Below are positions 57,167 to 64,000 of a stretch of DNA of 64,000 bases, piece by piece. The DNA is from an uncultured Nocardioides sp. GTDB taxonomy: Bacteria > Actinomycetota > Actinomycetes > Propionibacteriales > Nocardioidaceae. The notes beneath the pieces were generated by a model. The model ran no database searches and had not been told where the DNA came from. It saw nothing but the letters and a program-made list of their open reading frames with translations. Within the stretch, counting starts at the first letter, position 1, and each line of letters begins with the position of its first letter. Position numbers and translations under genes: made by a program. Location of the stretch: NCBI RefSeq assembly GCF_947488025.1, contig NZ_CANKYS010000001.1, forward strand, positions 496,001 through 560,000. Reading direction: 5' to 3'.

Positions 57167-57660
57167 ACCGCATCGCCGTCACCGGCATCGTCGCCGTCAG
57201 CCAGCTCGTCCTGGTCGGCGTGGGCGTCGCGCCGCAGCTCTCCGCCCGGATCGCGGGCGACGCCTACGTCGTGCGCGTGGCGCCCGTCGACCCGATCGAC
57301 CCGTTCCGTGGTGCGTACGTCGCCCTCGACTACCCCGACCTCCGCCACGACACGTCGCAGTCCTTCGTGGAGCCGGGCCTCGGCGCCCTCGACGACGGCG
57401 AGTCCGGCGAGGTCTACGTCAGCCTGACCGAGGAGGACGGGGTCTGGGTGGCCGACGCGTGGTCCCGCACGCGGCCGGACGAGGGTCCCTACCTCGCCTG
57501 CGACGACCGCTCGTGGCAGATCCGGTGCGGCATCGAGAGCTGGTTCCTGCCGCAGGACGAGGCGCGGGCGGTCGACGAACAACTGCGAGACGGAGCGGTC
57601 GCCGAGCTCCGCGTCGACGGGCGCGGCAACGCCGCCGTGGTCGACGTACGAGCCTCGTGA
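57163..57660 (+). CDS. GDYXXLXY-type protein
   Basis: This 165-residue protein has an N-terminal hydrophobic helix (RIAVTGIVAVSQLVLVGVGVAPQL) and an exported beta-rich domain. The family signature appears as FRGAYVALDYPDL, a variant of GDYXXLXY. A Cys pair (LACDDRSWQIRCGIESWF) may form a disulfide. Members regularly follow DUF2157 genes, and the ATGA overlap here shows they are co-translated. AGGAG lies 8 nt upstream of the ATG. Function unknown. Confidence 0.85.
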   Translation: MNRIAVTGIVAVSQLVLVGVGVAPQLSARIAGDAYVVRVAPVDPIDPFRGAYVALDYPDLRHDTSQSFVEPGLGALDDGESGEVYVSLTEEDGVWVADAWSRTRPDEGPYLACDDRSWQIRCGIESWFLPQDEARAVDEQLRDGAVAELRVDGRGNAAVVDVRAS

Positions 57661-57678
57661 CGGATTGCCGCCAGGGCC

Positions 57679-57954
57679 TCAGCCGCCGGCGACCGCCGGG
57701 ATCACCGAGATCTGGACGCCGTCGGGCGTCGCGGTCTGCAGCTCGTCGAGGAACCGGACGTCGTCGTTGCCGACGTAGACGTTGACGAAGCGGCGGAGCT
57801 GGCCCGCCTCGTCGAGGATCCGGCCCTTGATGCCCGAGTAGCTCGAGTCGAGATCGTCGAGGACCGCCGCGAGGGTGTCGCCCTCGGCGCTCACCTCGGA
57901 CTCGCCGCCGGTGTAGGTGCGCAGGATGGTGGGGATCCGGACCGAGACAGCCAT
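57679..57954 (-). CDS. cysO: CysO-like MoaD/ThiS sulfur carrier
   Basis: This 91-residue ubiquitin-like protein ends in the diglycine AVAGG, where sulfur is carried as a thiocarboxylate. The sequence (VRIPTILRTYTGGESEVSAEGDTL; LRRFVNVYVGNDDVRFLDELQTA) closely follows Mycobacterium tuberculosis CysO, which supplies sulfur for cysteine synthesis with CysM. It lies 15 nt downstream of threonine synthase with AAGGA before the ATG, so it shares the riboswitch-controlled transcript. Its cysM and mec partners are not in the window. Confidence 0.9.
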   Translation of the reverse strand: MAVSVRIPTILRTYTGGESEVSAEGDTLAAVLDDLDSSYSGIKGRILDEAGQLRRFVNVYVGNDDVRFLDELQTATPDGVQISVIPAVAGG

Positions 57955-57969
57955 GAGGTCTTCCTTCGT

Positions 57970-59250
57970 TCAGAGGACGTTGGACGCCACGAAGGCGTCA
58001 TAGGACGGGGCGATGGTGGCGGCGGGCCCGACGCGGTCAGACACGGCGTCGAGGGTCTTGAGGCCGTGGCCGGTGTTGATCACGACGGTCTCGAGCGAAG
58101 GGTCGAGCTGACCGGTCTCGACGAGCTTCTTGAGCACGCCGACGGTCGTGCCGCCGGCGGTCTCGGTGAAGATGCCCTCGGTGCGCGCCAGCAGCACGAT
58201 CGCCTCGCGCACCTCGTCGTCGGTGATGTCCTCGACCGCGCCGCCGGTGCGCCGGCAGATGTCGAGCACGTAGATGCCGTCCGCGGGGTTGCCGATGGCG
58301 AGGCTCTTGGCGATGGTGTCGGGCTTGACCGGGCGGATCGCGTCGGTCTCGGCCTTGTAGGCCACCGAGACCGGGGAGCAGCCGGCGGCCTGGGCGCCGT
58401 ACACCTTGTAGGGCTTGTCCTCGACCAGGCCGAGGGCGATCAGCTCCTGGAAGGCCTTGTCGACCTTGGTGAGCTGGGAGCCGGACGCGACGGGGATGAC
58501 GATCTGGTCGGGCAGGCGCCAGCCGAGCTGCTCGGCGATCTCGTAGCCCAGCGTCTTGGAGCCCTCGGCGTAGAAGGGGCGCACGTTCACGTTGACGAAC
58601 GCCCAGCCCTCCTCCTCACCGGCGATCTCGGAGGCGAGCTTGTTGACGTCGTCGTAGTTGCCGTCGACCGCGACGAGCTTCTCGGTGAAGACCGCCGAGT
58701 TGACCTTCTTGGGCGTCTCGAGGTTGCTCGGGATGAACACGACCGTGGGGATCCCCGCGCGCGCACCGGCCGCGGCGACGGCGTTGGCGAGGTTGCCCGT
58801 CGAGGGGCAGGCGAAGACCTTGGCGTCGAACTCGCGGGCGGCGCTCAGCGCGCAGGCCACGACCCGGTCCTTGAAGGAGTTGGTGGGGTTGGTGGAGTCG
58901 TCCTTGACCCACAGCTTCTCCAGGCCGAGCTCGCGGGCGAGGTTCTTCGCCTCCAGCAGCCGCGTGAAGCCGGGCTCGGTGTTGGGGCTCTGCTCGATGT
59001 CCGTCGGGACCGGCAGCAGCGCCTTGTAGCGCCAGATGTTGCGCGGCCCGGCGGCGATCTCCTCGCGGGTCACGACGGGGAAGTCGTAGGACACCTCGAG
59101 CGGTCCGAAGCACTCCGGACAGGCGTACGACGGCCCCAGGGTGACCTCGTGCCCGCACTCGCGACAGGCGAGCGCGCGGGCGTTGCCGAAGGCCCCCTCG
59201 CGCAGCTGCTTCTTCGGCGTGGTGGTGGTGTCGTCCAGCAGGGTGCTCAT
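57970..59250 (-). CDS. thrC: threonine synthase
   Basis: This PLP enzyme of 426 residues converts O-phosphohomoserine to threonine. The PLP lysine is Lys127 in PTNSFKDRV, the phosphate-binding loop is CPSTGNLANAVAA, and the N-terminus has a zinc-ribbon-like Cys pattern (Cys29, Cys32, Cys44, Cys47). Such Cys-rich N-termini occur in some actinobacterial and archaeal enzymes. ATG 59250 has AAGGAGGA about 5-6 nt upstream. A SAM-type riboswitch ends immediately before this ribosome binding site, so supply of methionine/SAM appears to set threonine synthesis. Confidence 0.95.
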   Translation of the reverse strand: MSTLLDDTTTTPKKQLREGAFGNARALACRECGHEVTLGPSYACPECFGPLEVSYDFPVVTREEIAAGPRNIWRYKALLPVPTDIEQSPNTEPGFTRLLEAKNLARELGLEKLWVKDDSTNPTNSFKDRVVACALSAAREFDAKVFACPSTGNLANAVAAAGARAGIPTVVFIPSNLETPKKVNSAVFTEKLVAVDGNYDDVNKLASEIAGEEEGWAFVNVNVRPFYAEGSKTLGYEIAEQLGWRLPDQIVIPVASGSQLTKVDKAFQELIALGLVEDKPYKVYGAQAAGCSPVSVAYKAETDAIRPVKPDTIAKSLAIGNPADGIYVLDICRRTGGAVEDITDDEVREAIVLLARTEGIFTETAGGTTVGVLKKLVETGQLDPSLETVVINTGHGLKTLDAVSDRVGPAATIAPSYDAFVASNVL

Positions 59251-59262
59251 GAAGTCCTCCTT

Positions 59263-59399
59263 CTCATCTGTCCCCGCGACTCTCGCTGGGGTCGGATTTG
59301 GCACCTGCTCCCGCGACTGCCGGCCGTGAGGCGGACAGGAGGCTCGCGGGTGGTTGCCGGGACTTCGTCGGGCCGTTCCCTCAGTCCCTCGTGATGAGC
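59263..59399 (-). promoter_or_regulatory. SAM-I/SAM-IV clan riboswitch upstream of thrC-cysO
   Basis: On the minus strand the core reads CTCATCACGAG (start), then AGGGAACGGCCCGACGAAG at 59381-59363 leading into TCCCGGCAACC, and AGGTGCCAAATCC at 59306-59294. These are the SAM-I/IV core boxes around the binding pocket. CTCATC at 59398-59393 can pair with GATGAG at 59268-59263 as P1. Between the core and the P1 3' strand lies a GC hairpin (CCCC-A-GCGA, TCGC-GGGG), an extra element reminiscent of SAM-IV. P1 ends right before the thrC AAGGAGG, so control of ribosome access is likely. Confidence 0.82.
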
Positions 59400-59476
59400 A
59401 GGCTCAGCCTAGGCAGGGCGTCTCACGATGCGCACATCGAGTCCACGATGTGGTCAGTGCGGGGTCCGCCGTACGG

Positions 59477-60307
59477 TCAGCGCCGCGCGGCGAGGCCGGA
59501 CAGGAGCTCGACGACGCCCGCGGGGCCGTCCACGACGACGTCGGCGAGCCGGACGAGGTCGGGCTGTTCGGTGGAGGCGGAGCACACGACCAGGCCGGGC
59601 AGGCCCTCGGCGCGCAGCGAGCGGACCGCCTCGAAGGCCTCGACGTCACCGAGGTCGTCACCGCCGAAGATCACCCCGGTGGCCTCCTGCTCGGCGACGA
59701 AGGCCCGCAGCGACTGACCCTTGTGCATGTCGCCCGAGCGGATCTCGATGACGTTGCGGCCGGGCTCGATCGTCAGGTGGTGGCGCTCGGCGAGGGCGGC
59801 GATGGGCTTGACCAGGCGTTCGAAGGCGCCGACCGGGTCGTCCATGCGGCGCGTGTGCACCGCGACGGCGAGACCCTTCTCCTCGACAAACGCCTCGGCG
59901 GCACCGGCGCCGCGCAGGACTGCGGGCAGCTCGCGCTCGAAGCTGGCCAGCCCGGCCGGGGGCCGCGGCGACCGGATCCGCTGCTCGGTCGCCGACCAGC
60001 GCTCGTTGCCGTACTGGCCGAAGACGAACAGCTCGGCACCACGGTCGAGCATCGCGTTGCCGAGCGCGTCGAGGTCGCCCATGGCAATGGCCTGGCGTGC
60101 CGGTCGTCCGGTGATCACCGCGACCGCTCGCACCACCTCGGCGAGCTCGAGGAGGGCTCCCGGGGCCGCCGGGTGGAGCCGGGCGGCCTCGGGGTCGTCG
60201 ACGACCGGTGACAGCGTGCCGTCGAAGTCGAGGCCCACGACGACGCCGTCGAGGACGTCGCGTACGGCGTCGTAGTGGGCGCGCGCGTCGTCGGAGGTGA
60301 ACTCCAT
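59477..60307 (-). CDS. otsB: trehalose-6-phosphate phosphatase
   Basis: This 276-residue HAD-family enzyme has the nucleophile Asp27 and Asp29 (GLDFDGTLSPVV), the ITGRPA motif, the FGQYGNER sugar-binding block typical of OtsB, and the Asp pair GGDDLGDVEAF. It dephosphorylates trehalose 6-phosphate to trehalose. It lies on the minus strand with the LytR_C and DUF3263 genes upstream, while otsA is divergent 1.2 kb away. No ribosome binding site or leaderless hexamer is obvious at the ATG. Confidence 0.95.
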   Translation of the reverse strand: MEFTSDDARAHYDAVRDVLDGVVVGLDFDGTLSPVVDDPEAARLHPAAPGALLELAEVVRAVAVITGRPARQAIAMGDLDALGNAMLDRGAELFVFGQYGNERWSATEQRIRSPRPPAGLASFERELPAVLRGAGAAEAFVEEKGLAVAVHTRRMDDPVGAFERLVKPIAALAERHHLTIEPGRNVIEIRSGDMHKGQSLRAFVAEQEATGVIFGGDDLGDVEAFEAVRSLRAEGLPGLVVCSASTEQPDLVRLADVVVDGPAGVVELLSGLAARR

Positions 60308-60376
60308 GGGGTCAACCCAACCACGGAAGGTCCGCGGACGCGGAGCCTGTCCGGGGCCGACCGGGATCAGCCGGGA

Positions 60377-60922
60377 TCAGCGCGGGGCGTCGGCCGTCAG
60401 GATGACGGTGAGCCGGTCGCGCTTCATCACGCCGACGGCCGGGGCGGTGCGCTTGATCCCCAGGTCGAGGGCAAGCTGCTTGCCGGCCGCCTTGAGCCGG
60501 GGCGGGAAGTAGACGGTGCTGGTGGGGATCAGGCCCTGCCAGTTGTCCTCGCCGACCACGGCCCAGCCGACACCGGTGGCCTTGGTGGCCGTCTCGGCGG
60601 CCAGGCCCCGGATGCCGGAGTTGTTGTAGACCTCGACGTAGACCTCGCCCCGCTCGAGCTGCGGCTTGGGCTTGGGCTCGGGCGTCTTCGTCGGGGTCGG
60701 GGACGGCTCCGCGGTGGGGCTCGGCGTCTGGCCGGCGCTCGCGATCGTCGCGGTGTCGACACGGCGCTCGGTCGGCGCCTGGTCGCGGGTGGCGACGAAG
60801 GTGATCGAGGCCATCGCGACGGCGAGGACCGACAGCATCACGAGGGGGGACGGGAAGGCCACCCCGCGCTCGTCACGTCGACGGGGCGAGGTGGTGCGGC
60901 CGGTGCTGGGGAAGGAGGCCAT
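60377..60922 (-). CDS. LytR_C domain membrane protein
   Basis: This 181-residue protein has a basic cytoplasmic start, one membrane helix (AFPSPLVMLSVLAVAMASITFVA), a Pro/Thr-rich spacer (SPTAEPSPTPTKTPEPKP) and a C-terminal LytR_C domain (VYVEVYNNSGIRGLAAETATKATGVGWAVVGEDNW). LytR_C domains accompany cell-wall glycopolymer ligases, but this protein has no LytR-CpsA-Psr catalytic domain. It is downstream of the DUF3263 gene, a pairing common in actinobacteria (the cell-wall regulator context is an inference). Confidence 0.88.
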   Translation of the reverse strand: MASFPSTGRTTSPRRRDERGVAFPSPLVMLSVLAVAMASITFVATRDQAPTERRVDTATIASAGQTPSPTAEPSPTPTKTPEPKPKPQLERGEVYVEVYNNSGIRGLAAETATKATGVGWAVVGEDNWQGLIPTSTVYFPPRLKAAGKQLALDLGIKRTAPAVGVMKRDRLTVILTADAPR

Positions 60923-60987
60923 GGGGAAGGTGACCAATCGTGAGTGGGCGGGCCGTGACGAAGGAGTCGGTCTCAGGTGTCGCGGTG

Positions 60988-61281
60988 TCAGACCTCGAAG
61001 CCGAGGCGGCGCGCCGAGCGCTGCCGCTGGCGGGAGGCCCGCAGCCGGCGGAGGCGGCGTACGAGCAGGGGGTCGGCCTCGAGGGCCTCGGGGCGGTCGA
61101 TCAGGGCGTTGAGGACCTGGTAGTAGCGGGTCGAGGACATGTCGAAGTTCTCGCGGACCGCCTGCTCCTTGGCGCCGGCGTACTTCCACCAGTGGCGCTC
61201 GAACTCGAGGATGTCGCGATCGCGCTGGCTGAGCCCGGCAGCAGTCTCCTGCCCGGCTGCGATGTGCTCGGCTGCGTCCAT
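60988..61281 (-). CDS. DUF3263 protein
   Basis: This 97-residue protein carries the DUF3263 motif SQRDRDILEFERHWWKYAGAKEQAVRENFDMSSTRYYQVLNALIDRPEALEADPLLVRRLRRLR in order (helix-turn-helix-like with the FDMSSTRYYQVLN recognition-like helix). The tail is very basic (RLRRLRASRQRQRSARRL), fitting DNA binding. GGAGGAG lies about 8 nt before ATG 61281, which excludes longer starts. It is followed by the LytR_C gene. Confidence 0.9.
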   Translation of the reverse strand: MDAAEHIAAGQETAAGLSQRDRDILEFERHWWKYAGAKEQAVRENFDMSSTRYYQVLNALIDRPEALEADPLLVRRLRRLRASRQRQRSARRLGFEV

Positions 61282-61451
61282 CGGACATCTCCTCCTCGAC
61301 CCCACATCCACCCGTGACCGGGCGGACGGCATGAGTCTAGGCGACGAACGACAACGATGTCATTCGCCTCCGGCGAGTCGTCTGGACAAAACCCGCGGTG
61401 CTCTCGTGGGGCGGGACACCGCGGGGTGGTCTGCGACTCGCCGGCCGTCGC

Positions 61452-61457
61452 TAGGGT
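61452..61457 (+). promoter_or_regulatory. -10 element (TAGGGT), leaderless start for otsA
   Basis: TAGGGT, 7 nt, then GTG 61465. No ribosome binding site is visible. Confidence 0.55.
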
Positions 61458-61464
61458 TGGCGAC

Positions 61465-62907
61465 GTGAGTGGAGCTCCGCAGGCAGACCTCGTGATCGTG
61501 GCCAACCGACTGCCCGTGGACCGGGTCGTCGCCCCCGACGGGACCGCGTCGTGGCGCACCTCCCCCGGCGGGCTGGTGACCGCCCTCGAGCCGGTGCTGC
61601 GCGCCAACGACGGAGCGTGGATCGGCTGGCCGGGCTCGGCCGACGACGAGGACTTCGAGCCGTTCGTGGAGGACGGGCTCTCCCTGGTCCCGGTGGCACT
61701 GAGCGCGCGTGAGGTCGAGGAGTTCTACGAAGGCTTCTCCAACGGCACGCTGTGGCCGCTCTACCACGACGTGATCGCCAAGCCGGAGTTCCACCGCGAG
61801 TGGTGGGACTCCTACGTCGCGGTCAACCGCCGCTTCGCCGACCGGGCCGCCGAGGTGGCGGCCGAGGGCGCGACCGTGTGGGTGCAGGACTACCAGCTCC
61901 AGCTCGTGCCCCAGATGCTGCGCGCCAAGCGCCCCGACCTGCGCATCGGCTTCTACCTCCACATCCCGTTCCCGCCGGCCGAGCTCTTCTCCCAGCTGCC
62001 GTGGCGCCGCCAGATCCTGGAGGGACTGCTCGGCGCGGACCTGATCGGCTTCCAGCTGCCCGGCGCCGCCGCCAACTTCGTACGCCTCGTGCGCAGCCGC
62101 GTCGGCCACAAGACGCACCGCGACACCATCTACCTGCCCGACGGCCGGCCGGTGAAGGCGACCGCGTTCCCCATCTCGATCGACACCGCCGGGTTCGAGG
62201 AGCTCGCCCGCTCGGAGGCGGTGACCGAGCGCGCCAAGGAGATCCGCGAGGCGCTCGGGAACCCGCGGCGGATCTTCCTGGGGGTCGACCGGCTCGACTA
62301 CACCAAGGGCATCCACTCCCGGCTGCGTGCCTTCGGCGAGCTGGTGCGCGACGGCAAGCTCGACGTGGAGGACGCGGTCTTCGTGCAGGTCGCGACGCCC
62401 TCACGCGAGCGGGTCGAGCAGTACCGCATCCTGCGCGACGAGATCGAGCTGCTCGTGGGCCGGATCAACGGCGACCACGGCCGGATCGGACGGCCGGCGA
62501 TCTCCTACATGCACTCCTCCTACCCGCGCGAGGAGATGGCGGCGCTCTACCGCGCCGCCGACATCATGGTGGTGACCCCGTTCCGTGACGGGATGAACCT
62601 CGTCGCCAAGGAGTACGTCGCCTGCCGCTTCGACGACGACGGCGCGCTCGTGCTGTCGGAGTTCGCCGGCGCGGCCCAGGAGCTGCGCCAGGCCTGGCTG
62701 GTCAACCCCTACGACATCGACGGCATGAAGTCCGCCCTGCTCGACGCCTTCGCGGCGGACAAGAAGGAGACGTCGCGGCGGATGCGGGCGATGCGCAGGA
62801 CCGTCGTCCAGCACGACGTGGCGAAGTGGGCCGCCGACTTCCTCCGCGAGCTCGAGGAGCTGCCTGAGCAGCACGACAAGACCGTCCGCCAGTCGCGCTC
62901 GGGCTAG
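61465..62907 (+). CDS. otsA: trehalose-6-phosphate synthase
   Basis: This is a 480-residue retaining glycosyltransferase of family GT20. It joins glucose from UDP- or ADP-glucose to glucose 6-phosphate. The start ([15 protein letters not shown]), the glucose-6-phosphate loop, [35 protein letters not shown] and the donor-site block [15 protein letters not shown] are all conserved, as is [14 protein letters not shown] near the end. The GTG at 61465 starts at the fold and has TAGGGT 7 nt upstream; longer in-frame starts are unsupported. Its TAG abuts the stop codon of the glutamate-synthase-like gene with no gap. Confidence 0.97.
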   Translation: MSGAPQADLVIVANRLPVDRVVAPDGTASWRTSPGGLVTALEPVLRANDGAWIGWPGSADDEDFEPFVEDGLSLVPVALSAREVEEFYEGFSNGTLWPLYHDVIAKPEFHREWWDSYVAVNRRFADRAAEVAAEGATVWVQDYQLQLVPQMLRAKRPDLRIGFYLHIPFPPAELFSQLPWRRQILEGLLGADLIGFQLPGAAANFVRLVRSRVGHKTHRDTIYLPDGRPVKATAFPISIDTAGFEELARSEAVTERAKEIREALGNPRRIFLGVDRLDYTKGIHSRLRAFGELVRDGKLDVEDAVFVQVATPSRERVEQYRILRDEIELLVGRINGDHGRIGRPAISYMHSSYPREEMAALYRAADIMVVTPFRDGMNLVAKEYVACRFDDDGALVLSEFAGAAQELRQAWLVNPYDIDGMKSALLDAFAADKKETSRRMRAMRRTVVQHDVAKWAADFLRELEELPEQHDKTVRQSRSG

Positions 62908-64000
62908 TCAGGCCCGCGGGCTCGTCCCCTCGGCGGCGCCGTGGGTGGCGTCCTGGGCGACCATGATCTCCTCGATCTCCTTGACCAACCGCGGGCCGAG
63001 CCGCTGCCACGCGGGGTCGTAGCCGTACGCGGTGCCGAGCCCCACCGCCGTACGGGTGCCGTCGAGGAGGTCGATGTCGCGCGGGCCGATGAGGCCGGGG
63101 TGGACGACGCCGATCGCCTCGGACACCTTGAGCAGGTCGCGACGCAGCGAGCGGACGTAGTTGGCCGCGCGCACGCTCTTGAGCCCCACATCGAGGCCGC
63201 GGGTGTAGCGGGGGTTCTGGGTGGCGATGCCGACCGGGCAGTGGTCGGTGTGGCACTTCTGGGCCTGGATGCACCCGATGGCCATCATCGCCTCGCGGCC
63301 GACGTTGACCATGTCGGCGCCGAGGGCGAAGGCCACGACCGCGTTGTCCGGGATGCCGAGCTTGCCGGCACCGATGAACACCACGTCGTCGCTCAGCCCG
63401 GCCTCAGCGAAGCGTCGGTAGACCTCGGAGAAGGCGATGCGGAACGGGTAGGCGACCGAGTCGGCGAAGATCATCGGAGCCGCGCCGGTGCCGCCCTCGC
63501 CCCCGTCGATGTTGACGAAGTCGACACCCCGGCCGCCGCTCGACATGGCCTCGGTCAGCTCGTCCCACATCGTGAGGTTGCCGACCGCGGACTTGATGCC
63601 GACCGGCAGGCCGGTGGCCTGCGCCACGGACTCGACGAAGTCGAGCATCGAGTCGACGTCGCCGAAGACGTCGTGGCGGCTGGGCGAGGCGCAGTCCTCG
63701 CCCTCGGGGATGCCGCGGATCTCGGCGATCTCGCGACTGACCTTCTCCCCCGGCAGCATCCCGCCGAGCCCGGGCTTCGCGCCCTGGCTCAGCTTGACCT
63801 CGATGGCGCTCACCGGCGCCGACTGGACGAGGTCGACGAGCCTGGCCATGTCGAAGCGCCCGTGCTCGTCGCGGCACCCGAAGTAGGACGTGCCGATCTG
63901 GAAGACGACGTCGCCGCCGTGCCGGTGGTGCGGCGACAGCGCGCCCTCGCCGGTGTTCTGCAGGCACCCGGCCATGGCGGCGCCCTTGTTGAGTGCCTCG
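62908..64000 (-). CDS. FMN-binding glutamate synthase family protein (5' part beyond window)
   Basis: About 364 residues of the C-terminal part are visible; the frame stays open to the right edge. It has the glutamate synthase FMN-barrel signatures: KLSQGAKPGLGGMLPGEKV, DFVNIDGGEGGTGAAPMIF, FIGAGKLGIPDNAVVAFALGADMVNVGREAMMAIGCIQAQKCHTDHCPVGIATQ with the Cys ligands of the [3Fe-4S] cluster. It lacks the GltB amidotransferase and large-subunit context seen so far, fitting the stand-alone archaeal/GltS-like family of unclear substrate. Confidence 0.9.
   Translation of the reverse strand, partial: EALNKGAAMAGCLQNTGEGALSPHHRHGGDVVFQIGTSYFGCRDEHGRFDMARLVDLVQSAPVSAIEVKLSQGAKPGLGGMLPGEKVSREIAEIRGIPEGEDCASPSRHDVFGDVDSMLDFVESVAQATGLPVGIKSAVGNLTMWDELTEAMSSGGRGVDFVNIDGGEGGTGAAPMIFADSVAYPFRIAFSEVYRRFAEAGLSDDVVFIGAGKLGIPDNAVVAFALGADMVNVGREAMMAIGCIQAQKCHTDHCPVGIATQNPRYTRGLDVGLKSVRAANYVRSLRRDLLKVSEAIGVVHPGLIGPRDIDLLDGTRTAVGLGTAYGYDPAWQRLGPRLVKEIEEIMVAQDATHGAAEGTSPRA

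Overview
The window is very GC-rich, densely packed DNA with frequent 1-8 nt gene overlaps, GTG starts and many apparently leaderless promoters. It looks like a chromosomal segment of a high-GC actinobacterium, most likely Nocardioides or a close relative. Supporting markers are a DUF222/HNH nuclease, a CysO-type sulfur carrier behind threonine synthase, a DUF3263/LytR_C pair, a VKOR/DsbA pair, an actinobacterial LexA box and an XPB helicase preceded by a helicase-associated protein. The genus is an inference. No tRNA, rRNA, transposase, CRISPR array or replication origin was seen.

Layout. 1-0.9 kb: end of an MFS transporter and a cold-shock protein with a tail. 1.1-3.2 kb: secreted S8 protease. 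3.3-7.4 kb: 3-hydroxybutyrate-type dehydrogenase, an MHS-family transporter and a GAF/PucR regulator. 7.4-10.6 kb: PP2C phosphatase, FHA protein and RDD-FHA protein (phospho-threonine signalling). 10.6-15.2 kb: helicase-associated protein, CGNR zinc finger protein and XPB helicase. 15.3-19.2 kb: zinc alcohol dehydrogenase with its MerR regulator, an MpaB-like/HD pair and a GntR regulator. 19.2-19.9 kb: AlkB under a perfect LexA box. 19.9-24.4 kb: form II CO-dehydrogenase-like molybdenum hydroxylase (S-L-M-G order). 24.5-29.6 kb: ScyD-like secreted protein, GAF regulator, secreted nuclease-fold protein and DUF222/HNH protein. 30.0-33.7 kb: Mo-hydroxylase maturation genes (MoxR, VWA/CoxE, XdhC, MobA-like). 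33.8-35.2 kb: DsbA-like protein and VKOR. 35.3-45.8 kb: narGHJI with a CBS and a cupin gene appended, divergent from two narK transporters. 45.8-49.1 kb: lipoprotein, 14-residue-repeat protein and collagen-like protein. 49.2-51.1 kb: groEL with two CIRCE operators. 51.1-53.0 kb: TadE/TadG pair. 53.2-57.7 kb: ATP-grasp protein, methyltransferase, SGNH hydrolase, DUF2157 and GDYXXLXY proteins. 57.7-59.4 kb: thrC-cysO behind a SAM-I/IV-type riboswitch. 59.5-62.9 kb: otsB, LytR_C, DUF3263 and otsA. 62.9-64 kb: glutamate-synthase-like FMN protein running off the window.

How the parts connect. Two molybdenum systems sit about 11 kb apart: the form II hydroxylase with its maturation genes, and nitrate respiration with its transporters. 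The hydroxylase structural and maturation genes are separated by about 5.5 kb of unrelated genes. Regulation can be read directly at several places: LexA box (alkB), LexA-like box on the HNH start codon, CIRCE pair (groEL), MerR palindrome inside its own promoter, a DosR/DevR-like box between narG and narK, and the riboswitch before thrC. About a dozen genes have a TANNNT hexamer exactly 6-7 nt before the start codon, the signature of leaderless mRNA.
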